NCBI RefSeq assembly: GCF_003144245.1
Contig: NW_020289980.1
Span: 124,001-188,000, forward strand
Direction of reading: 5' to 3'
From: Jaminaea rosea
Taxonomy: Eukaryota; Basidiomycota; Exobasidiomycetes; Microstromatales
Length of the DNA stretch: 64,000 bases
The notes beneath the pieces are model-generated. The model was not told the DNA's origin and searched no databases. It worked only from the letters and a program-made list of their open reading frames with translations. Both the position numbers and the translations under genes were made by a program. Below, one piece after another: positions 30,583 to 39,178 of the stretch. The first letter of the stretch is position 1. The number at the start of each line of letters is the position of its first letter.

Positions 30583-33500
30583 CTATGCCCCGACCCCCTT
30601 ACCAGGCATCTCCGCCTTGGCCTCCCTCCTAGCCATAAGCAACAAGATGGCGCTCAACGTGTTCGCGAGTCCCCAATCGAGCCGGCGAATGAGGGAGGCA
30701 AATCGCTGCAGGACGTGCGAGGCTTTGACCGATCGCCCGGCCGCTGCGAGGAGCGCTGCCGGCGAGGGCGAAATCGAGGTTGCCGACCCCGCCACCCCGC
30801 CGACATTCCCACTCCCACTCCCACTACTCTCCCCTCCTGCACCCCGTAGTGAAGACGGGAGCAACTCTCCGATCCCGACAATGCGTGGCGTCAAGCCATG
30901 TGCCCCCGCCCACTCCTTGACCTGCCCATCCCGCTCGCAGACATAGGCGCCGTGCAGCCAGGCCTGGACCAGCTTTTCGTGGTCCCCCTCCCACGTCATG
31001 TGATGCTCCCACGGCTCCGAGAAGTCCAAGCCCTCGGCAGAGTTGAGGGCCTCGTAAGGGTTGAGGACCAAGTCGATGTAGCCGGTGGATTCCACGTGCG
31101 CGATCTTGGTGGGGGACAGATGTGGCAGCTCCGCCACGGGTGGGAGGCGCGAAGCAAGGGGAGGGTCGACACCATTGCCCGCTGAGCGCTTGGAGTGGCT
31201 GAGCTTCACGTATGCCCAGACGTACAAGGAAGCGTGGAAGAGGCTGATGACGCAGATGTTGCTCTGCACGACCAAGACATCCGGCTTGGCCACGGTGGAG
31301 TTGAGTGAAGAGCGGATGAGATCGAATACTTGTGCCGAAGCGACCAGCATGCTCTTCATCGCCGCCCGATTGGACAGACGAGCCATCCACGTTTCTAGCC
31401 ATGCTAGAGCCTCCGTGCGCCTCGGCGTGTGCCAGCCAGAGCGACCGGCTGCGTCTCGTAGCTTTTGAAAGAAGGCTGGCGGGCCGAGGAAGTGGATCTT
31501 CTGTAGAAGGGACAACAGCTGGACGTCGATGCTCAGTGCGAGGCTAAGCTGCGAGTCCGATGATGAGGGCGGGGGAGCTCGAGACTTGACGACGGACGTA
31601 GCCCTGGAGGCGCTGTCCGCCAGATATTTCAAGGCTCGAGAAGCAGCGGTATCGAGACGTTTGTCAACGCACGCAGTATCCACTTCAAGCCCGTTGTCCG
31701 TTTCAAAGAGGATCGACTGCCGTTGTGCATCCCAGCAGATGCGGTACAGGGTGACGGAGAGGATGTACGCCTCGAGGCGGTTGACGCGCAATTGTGGGGC
31801 GGCCTGCGGTCGTTGATTAGGAAAGAGGAGCTGTCGCAGAGTGAGGAGGAAGGGCATCTGTCCGCCCACCTCCGGCGGTGTCGAGCTCGAACCGCTTGTG
31901 CTGTTAGCCCTCGCAGAGCGATAGCGTCGCGCCCACTCTGCAGCGTCGCCTGCGTTCCAGAGTCGCTCCTCGCAGGGAAATGGCGAGGAGATCTCCGTAT
32001 ACAGAAGCATCGGAGAGATGTCGTTGAAGCAAGCGAAGAGCTGGTCGTACAGGAAGACGAACCAGCCTAGCCGGACTCGCTTCTCGGCATCGATCCACGA
32101 CTTCCAGGTGCGGTCCAGCTGGGCTGGTGTCATTTCCACGAGGGCGTTGCCGTCGATGCGCAAGTCGGTCGTGTGGAAAAAGCCCGAGCGCCTGATTGCG
32201 GTTATCAAGCCGCCGCGATTACGCTCTGCGAGTTTCAAGAGACGATTGTCCCCCGAGCCGATTCCAAACATCTGCTGCACCGTCCACGTCTGGTTGAGCT
32301 CGACGTTCTGCCACGCCGTCTGGTCTGCTTCGTAGCCGCTCATGACGCCGATGCGTGCCAGCTCGGAGAAGGCGAGCGCGAGGACACTGGCGCTCTTGCG
32401 CAACTGAGCCAAGGCGTCTTTGCGGTCTTGCCGGACGCCGACGTGGGCCTGCACCTCAGAAGCGTAGAAGACGAGGCCGACGGTGAGAGTGATGAGCAAT
32501 TGGACCGGCGGAGCGGTTGCCGGGTCAAAAGTGGGTGGATGAAGTACTGGGCAGTACGGGTTGAACTTGCGGAAGAAGAGAGAGACGAGCAGCTCGAGCT
32601 GGCCGCAGGTGAGGAAGGTCGGCGGTGGGGTCTTGGAGAAGGAATAGATGCTCCAAGGATGGCGGCATGACTGCTGAAGGTATTGCAGAAGCTGGAGGCG
32701 TGTCTCCTCGCTCACTCGCCATTTCGGCGGCGTGCATCCAAAAAGTCCCGATCCGTTGGGCGATTCGGAGGCTCGGCGTGAGTTGGCTCGTGTAGCATCG
32801 CCTGCTTCGTCGATGACGACGATGGGACGATCGCCGCCCCCGCTAGCGCCGTTGGGCGTGCCACGCTGAGGAGTTGCCGTGGCGGCAGCCAGCCAAGCCT
32901 CGAGGTCATTGGCCTGGTGCTGCTCCTCAATATCCAAAGAGTAGTCTGAGATCTCGATAATCGAGGGCTTGCTGCGTTGCGGTCGGAACTCCTGGGGCCA
33001 GGCATCGGCCGTATCTTCCTCGGAGCGCGGCTTGTGGGGCTGTGCTGCGGTCTCGCCTGTGCGAGCAGAGACTGCCGCTGCATTTGCCAGGTTCAGGAGA
33101 TTGAGGGACTCAGTCGTTGTCCCATGACCTCGCCCAGATGTGCCGAGCATCTCGCCGATGCGATCGACTGGGGGAGAAGGGCCAAAGACCTGCCAGTCTC
33201 CCATGCGATTGTCTTCAAGGCCGTATGCGCCATTCATCAGGCGGGACATAACCGAAGCGTCCGTGCTACTGGCGCTGTCACATTGATCATCAAAAATCCA
33301 GTCGAGGCCCGTTAGGGTATTGCTCGACCAGCCACCGGCGAAGAGGTCGAAGGTTGAAGCTTGCTGCGTATTTGCTGATGGGTCATTTGTTCCGCTCATT
33401 TGAGCAAAGAGGTCTGGCGAGGGAAAGTGCGGAGGGGCGGGCTCTGAATAGTGCGGCGACTCCATGGGCTGCTGCTGCTGCTGCTGAGGTTGCCAAGGCC

Positions 33501-34327
33501 CTCCGCCATCGAAGGACATTGGGCGATGCATCGGAGGCGGTGGTGCCATGTTGGGTGGCGGTGGCGGCACTACGGGGCGTGGTGTGTAGGAAGATGGCGA
33601 AAGCAGCTCGTGAATTGAAGATACGTGGCGATGGCTGGGCGCGGGGCGGTGGTCCACGTTGTGTTCGCGCCGGTGGTCCTGAGTCGGAGGAACATTCATC
33701 TGCCCATGACCAGATCGATTGCCGTATTCCGGAATAACATCGTACCGATGATGAGTGTGACCTTGACCGTGACCACGCAATGCTGTCTCGATGCCTGATC
33801 TCCCCACACCTCTTCCTTGCTCGTCGGGGTCCACGGCGGCAATGGAAGGATCGGCAAGTGATGTCGTGCCACTTGCCGTCTCGACTACAGTCGCGCTCGG
33901 ACTGATGTCACTTGTGGTTGATGAGCGATGCCTCTTGCTCGACGACAGACCGGCGGAGTCATCGGACTCCTCTTTGATGTGACTGCGACGATGCCGGACG
34001 AGGACGTCGGAGCGAGAGAAGACCCGGTCGCTGCGTAGGAGTGGGAGTCGCATACAGTCAGCATGGCAGTAATGTCTTGGTGGAATGGTCGCTCCTTCTG
34101 CTCACCAGCCAGGCTCGTCACAAGGAAAACGTCGAGGCGTGATGGTTCCACCATGCCTGCGTAGCGAGAGGTGTGGTCAGAGAGGGGGGCTCGATGACGT
34201 GCGGGCTTTCTAGCCCAATCCAACACACTCACTCCATCCGAAACTCGTAAGGATGCGCAGCCTCCCTGTGACGCTTCAAGTGCTCAGCCCTCACATAAGA
34301 CTTGTTGCATGTCGAACAGACGGGCAT
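30583..34327 (-). CDS. Transcription factor with two C2H2 fingers and fungal_trans domain
   Basis: Three exons on the minus strand: 34327-34233, 34156-34106 and 34030-30583; 1,197 residues. Finger 1 (Cys4, Cys7, His20, His25) is in exon 1. Finger 2 (Cys44, Cys49, His62, His66) is spread over exons 2 and 3, and its second Cys codon is created by the splice. Such N-terminal C2H2 pairs followed by a fungal-specific transcription factor domain form a known regulator class. The middle is disordered, with Pro/His and Gln runs. The fungal_trans region (about 480-1000) shows blocks such as CRHPWSIYSFSKT, FFRKFNPYCPVLHPPTF and WFVFLYDQLFAC. The position beside the aldolase, MFS and dehydrogenase suggests a pathway-specific regulator (inference). 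An additional upstream exon cannot be excluded. Confidence 0.85.
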
Positions 34328-34819
34328 GCGTGCCCTTTGGCTGAGAGTTCCGTAGCTGTACTAGCAGCGGTCCTCTTTCGACTCTGGTAAATGGCTGCGC
34401 TACCGCGATCGCAAAGCGTCGTGAAGTTGTGGGTCGTTGGGTGTCGTATGTGGGAGAGGGGGGAAGGAGAGAAAGTTGCATCGGGCAGTGGGGCACCGCA
34501 CCGCGCCGCGAGCTAGCCAAAAGCCAATCTGCAAGGCAAGGGCGGCCGGCCCGCGGAGCTGCAATCGACTCTCCCGCCTGGCCGCCGAGATCAGGCCACG
34601 CGAGCGGGCGGGAGGCGGGGGCCGTTCCTTGGCTCAGTCCGAGGGCAGCGAGGAGGTGATGATGATGAGAGCGGCCATTTGGGACGAGCACAACTTCCTG
34701 ACTTTCCCACTCAGCTGAAGTCCTCGTCGTCATCGCATCTCCTTTCCCATCGACGACTTCACCGTATTCTTCTTCGCCTCCCGTCACGCAGCCCCAGCCC
34801 ATTCCACCCTTAGTCCCAA
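34328..34819. promoter_or_regulatory. Divergent intergenic region, regulator / Cue1-like
   Basis: A 492-bp region between divergent starts. CT-rich leader before the plus-strand gene. No TATA box or RNA gene recognised. Confidence 0.35.
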
Positions 34820-35360
34820 ATGAACGACGTAATCTCCACCTGCATCGCTCTCGCGATCCTCTTCTTTGTCCTCAAGTTCGCCTTCGGGGGCCCTCCTGCA
34901 ACCTCCTCAGCATCTCAGCAACATCAGCCTCCGAATCCTCAGCAGCTTCACGCTCGCACGCCTTCAAATCCAGCAGCCGCAGCTTCCTCCTCGTCGTCAG
35001 CATCAAAGCAGACGCTTATCTCGCGATTCGCCCTCGAGTCCAGGATAGCGGCCGCGCAGCAGGAGGACGAGCAAGCAGCGGCGGCAGCATTAGTAGACGG
35101 ATCAGCACCTCCGGTCTCGAGCTTGCCGCAGGTGGGGCAGAAGGGCAAGGGGAAGATGAGCGATGAGGAGTGGAAACGGGGAGCCGATCAGCGCGGCGTG
35201 GATCTGAGAAGGAGGAAGGAGGAGATGATCTTGGAGGCTAGGAGGTAAGTGCGAACGATGGCCGGCAAGTGCTTGTGCGTCAGTAGCTGATTCCTATCTT
35301 TTCGCCTGTAGAAAGCTGATGGCAAAGCAGTCGAGGATGAGCGCGACATCCACCGAGTGA
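34820..35360 (+). CDS. Cue1-like ER membrane protein lacking a CUE domain
   Basis: Two exons, 34820-35244 and 35312-35360, phase 2, give 157 residues. A single N-terminal membrane helix (about 7-24, CIALAILFFVLKFAFGG), an Ala/Ser/Gln-rich stretch, then LISRFALESRIAAA (about 63-76), and a basic C-terminal helix RRRKEEMILEARRKLMAKQ. The last two elements resemble the segment after the CUE domain and the Ubc7-binding helix (U7BR) of fungal Cue1 proteins, which anchor and activate Ubc7 in ER-associated degradation. The CUE fold that should lie between helix and LISRF is absent; low-complexity sequence fills the place. Exon 2 completes the basic helix, supporting the splice. Likely an ERAD E2 anchor; the family call is moderate. 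Confidence 0.65.
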
Positions 35361-35534
35361 GGCAGGAACGGGCAATGGAGAGGATAGACGACCGCATTCG
35401 CCAACGGGCTGCCGTAACTCCAGCGATCACTCAACTCATCTCATCATCCGTTTCGCTGGGCTTGCAATGGAGAAGAGAAGTCGCTTGCGTTGCTTGCTCG
35501 CCGATCGTGCGGTCACTGCCGCCTCAACCGTTCG

Positions 35535-36522
35535 CTACTTTTCTTGCCCACCCTTCTTGCCTCTCTTCCTGCCTGGCGTCGCTGGCCCACCATTCTCCGT
35601 GCCGCCCCTCTTCACTACCGTCGTCGCCCTACCACCCAAGTGATGGATCTTCACAGCCCTCATCGCAAAGCAGACTCCCACCACAAGGGTCGTAGCAGCT
35701 TGGGCCTCATCCGCTGTCCATGGCTTACCGCCCCTCACACCAGTCACGTCCAGTTTGACCCCTCCCAACACCATTCCTTCCTGCCACGCCGTGTGACTCC
35801 CACTGAGCAGCGAGTACGTCACTGCGCCGGCCAGAGCGGCCAGCACGTCGGTTGCCTCTACGAGTGATTTAGCCGTCAGGATAGGCGGGGTAGTCAATCT
35901 CCATCCCCCTGCTGGGCCGGAGCTGATGGGATTGAACACCCCCAGAGTGCCGGCGAGCTGTCCGCCCCCACATGCTCCTAGAGTACCTGCGAGTACATGG
36001 CAAAGGAGCGAGCCCGACGTCTTTGACTGCGAAGTGGCAGCAAAGGTGATCCCGCCGCGAATGGCGGCCGAGCGAGTGGCTCCATCGATGAGCGGAAGGG
36101 CCGTATCTAGCCATGCGGGGCTGGGGTTGGGGCCGTACCGTAGGAACAGAGTGACGTAGAGGTGGACGAGGGTGTATGTCAAGAAGGGCCAGATAGTGAG
36201 CAGAGGGATGGGCGTTGTTTGGCTCAGCCAAGACACGAGGAAGGAACCTCCCCAGCACTGCGGGCGAAGGAGAGAGGGTCAGCAAACAGTCCAGTCCAGG
36301 TGCTCAGCTCGTGCTCACCATCACCAGATAGCCCACCAAATCTGCCAACCATCCCCCTTCATCCTTGAGCGGAGACGCAGCTGCGGCTCTCTTCCTCAGC
36401 CCACGATAAGCCAGCGAGACGCGCAAAGCATGAAGGGTGGGCGTGAGTGGGAGGAACAGGGTAGGGAGGAAGGTCGTCGCTAGGAATGTGTTGAGGGAGA
36501 CGATCGAGGGGAGGAGTGACAT
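35535..36522 (-). CDS. Multi-pass membrane protein, unknown, weakly TRIC-like
   Basis: Two exons, 36522-36319 and 36257-35535, phase 0, 308 residues. Hydrophobic segments occur at about 10-30, 58-80 (completed by the splice: GYLVMCWGGSFLVSWL), 84-104, 135-165, 180-205 and 225-245. The tail is Lys/Arg/Gly-rich (TPGRKRGKKGGQEK). Gly-rich helix text such as AGTLGACGGGQLAGTLGV recalls the Gly-kinked helices of trimeric intracellular cation (TRIC) channels, and size and helix count fit, but I do not see enough conserved residues to name it. The start is the first Met of exon 1; a further upstream exon is possible. Localisation to ER or another endomembrane is inference. Confidence 0.6.
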
Positions 36523-36897
36523 GCTGGCCAAGGATCTACTGTGAGCAGTGCCTTGATGGTCAATAGGAGGCCAACAATTGAGCGAAGTGACAACAGAAGA
36601 GAGAAAGACAGAAAGCTAATTGCTGTCTTCGTCGTGTGGGGTTGGGCGGAGGACCCTTCCTTCCTCCGCATGAAGCTTTGCCGTGAGATCCGATCCTCGC
36701 CTCTCCACGTGTCTCTCCCCGCCCACGACTTCTTCTTGCCCTTCGATTGCGTTGTAGCGTCGAGAGCGTCGGTCAGAGAAGGTCAACATCACGCGGAGAC
36801 GAGAATGGGGAAGAGGTATTTGACTTCAATTGATTGAGATGAGCAGGGGACTGAGAGCCGAAATCTGGTTGGGTCAGGTCATCATATCGCAACAACT
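36523..36897. other. Intergenic, membrane protein / peroxiredoxin, nothing recognised
   Basis: A 375-bp spacer between two minus-strand genes, holding the upstream region of the membrane protein and the 3' end of the peroxiredoxin. No other feature. Confidence 0.35.
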
Positions 36898-38116
36898 CTA
36901 AGCCTCTCCGGGGTAAGGTGCGAAGCCTGATTGCGAGGGGCGGAGCAGATGATCAGGTCAGCTACTGTGACATGAGCGCATCATGGCGGGGGAAACGTGC
37001 ACTCACGGAGGTAAGGCTTGACGACCTCGTGCTCAGGGAAGAGCTTGGCGACCTCCTCACCCTGGACAGAGGGGTGAATGATGACCTTCTCCCCCTTCTG
37101 CCAGTTGACGGGCGTGGTAACACGGTACTTGTCGCCTGCACACGAGCCCAGAGAACAGTCATCGGGTTGATCAGCGACAGTTCTTCGTCCCCTGGCGCCG
37201 CTGAATACGTACCGATTTGAAGCGAGTCAATCACACGGAGGATCTCGGTGAAGTGACGGCCCGTAGAGGCAGGGTACTCAATCTTGAGGCGAATGACGCG
37301 CTTGGGATCGATGACAAAAACGGTGCGAACGGTGAAAGGAATGCCCTTTGCATCGACGTTGGTGGGGTCAAGGGCGTCGAGCATGTCGTACTCGGTGGCG
37401 ACCTGCAGGAGCAAAAGGCAAGTGTGTGAGTTCGGGGTGAGCGGGGACGCGAGTGGGGGAAGGCGCAACTTACCTTGCGGTCCTTGTCACCGATGATGGG
37501 GAACTTGAGCGTCGTCTTACTCAGCTCGTTGATGTCCTTGATCCACTTGTCGTGCGAGTTGATGTCGTTGGCGGAGAGACCTGCGAGCGCGCCGACGCGG
37601 AAGGGTGAGCGACCGAACTGCCGTACGTCGACGATGTCATCATCGGCTGCAGGCCAAGATACACACCAATGACCTTGACATTGCGCTTCTGGAACTCAGG
37701 AGCGAGCTTGGAGACCTCGCCCAGCTCCGTGGTGCACACCTGAGATTAGGGAGGCAGGGAGAGGGCGGAGGGTCAGTAATCGCGTCCTACCTCGCCGCAG
37801 ACTCCCAGATGGTTCAGACTGATTCTGTGACTTATCAGATGGCGATACATACGGGAGTGAAGTCGTCGGGATGGCTGAAGAGAATTCTGTTTCCGAGGAT
37901 CGTAGAGGGCAAGGGAGAATGTTTGGGACGAGGCGCGCGTCAGTCTAAAGTCTCCTCAGCTCGATGCGCTGTCCTCCGTGCTCTGCCTCTCAGGTGGCAC
38001 TTTAGCAAGGCTACTCACGCCCAGCTGTTGTCCAGCCACTGGTGGAAGTCAATGCTGCCGAGCGTCGTCTCGGCCTGGAAGTTGGGGGCGATGCTGCCAA
38101 GGCGAAGGGAAGGCAT
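36898..38116 (-). CDS. 1-Cys peroxiredoxin (PRX1/PRDX6 group)
   Basis: Thiol peroxidase reducing H2O2 and organic or lipid peroxides. Seven exons: 38116-38019, 37886-37853, 37739-37667, 37580-37474, 37402-37213, 37135-37007 and 36926-36898; 219 residues, the family's usual length. All six junctions agree in phase. Peroxidatic Cys46 lies in PVCTTELG, whose Pro ends exon 2 and whose Cys opens exon 3. Upstream SWAILFSHPDDFTP and downstream GLSANDINSHDKWIKDI, FPIIGDKDRK and RTVFVIDPKRVIRL are typical of the PRDX6 class. C-terminal dimer part TPVNWQKGEKVIIHPS is present. No mitochondrial presequence, so cytosolic is more likely. It is the most intron-rich gene in the window. Confidence 0.94.
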
Positions 38117-39178
38117 GATGGGCGCTGCGTATGTTTGGCGGGCTATTGTTCGAGGTTGATTTTCAATGGGGCAGATAGAATGCGGCTGCGATAAGCTCTA
38201 TCGTCTCAGCGAAAGAGTAGCGAGTGATCCTTGATTGTAGTGGTGGTGGCGACAAGAAGAAGAAACACACCGATTCGAGCGAGGCCGTATCGGTTGCGCC
38301 TTCTTGGCTTTCGCCCGCAAGAGTCCGTGCGCCGCCGGGAATCGACGACGGGCTGACCTTTCTTCCGCGTGGAGGAGTCTGGTCAGCCCGATTGGCTGAC
38401 TGGTCTGCTGCTGAAGCAGGGCATCTCAACTGGGCTGAGGCTGAGGCAACGGCGAGATGCACGCCATCGCCGCCATGGATGACGATCCAAAGGAGACGAA
38501 GCAAAGCCAGCAGCCACCGCTCGTAAGGATCCAAATGCTTTCACTCTTCCGAGCAGGGTCGGGACCATGGTCTTGCCACGCGAGTGAGACTGTTGTTGTC
38601 AACAACGTGGTTCCAGCCTAGCTTGAGTGGGCCTGCCTGTCCGCGCTTCAGATCGAACGTCGCCCCGACAGACGGACGCCGCCCTGCCTGCAACCAGGCA
38701 TCCGAGGCATGGACGTTGAGCGCGAAAGAGGCCCTCTGCACCGTTGCACACGCTAGGCGAAGTCATCAAGGTCGCGGCGAGCCTTGGCCAATGGGTTCGT
38801 GTCAACTTCATTCAAGGCTCAACGATGATCCAAGAGGAAAGGCACTCAACGCGATGCGAGCTCGCGAGTAGAGGGAAGCAACAACAAGCGGCAGAAGAGG
38901 CAGACAGCAGCAGACGGCAATGAGAGAAGTCGAGAGTCGTGGCTGAGAGTCCCAGCATGACGGGATGATTGGCGGGCGGCGAGGATCGATAGACCAAATC
39001 GACGTCGCCAACTCAACGTCGCCTCACTCACCCACCCTCTCGCCTGAATCTCTCCTTCCTGGCGATTTCTCTTTCGCATCCACATCGCTTCCTGTCCTCT
39101 CATCACATCTACCATTACCACCCTTCGTCTACCACCATCACCTCCTTGATCCCTAGGCTTCGGCCAGTCGCTGGTGCC
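38117..39178. promoter_or_regulatory. Divergent intergenic region, peroxiredoxin / membrane protein
   Basis: A 1,062-bp region between divergent starts. It contains several modest open frames on both strands without domain, codon pattern or splice support. A CACC/ATCACC-rich leader (39090-39150) precedes the plus-strand gene. No RNA gene seen. Confidence 0.4.

Noticed and set aside
36523-36897. Possible extra first exon for the multi-pass membrane protein
   Set aside because: No in-frame ATG plus donor with clear hydrophobic or family sequence was found; the Met at 36522 suffices.
38163-38534. 123-residue minus-strand frame in the peroxiredoxin upstream region
   Set aside because: No domain, low-complexity text and no conserved start or splice partner.
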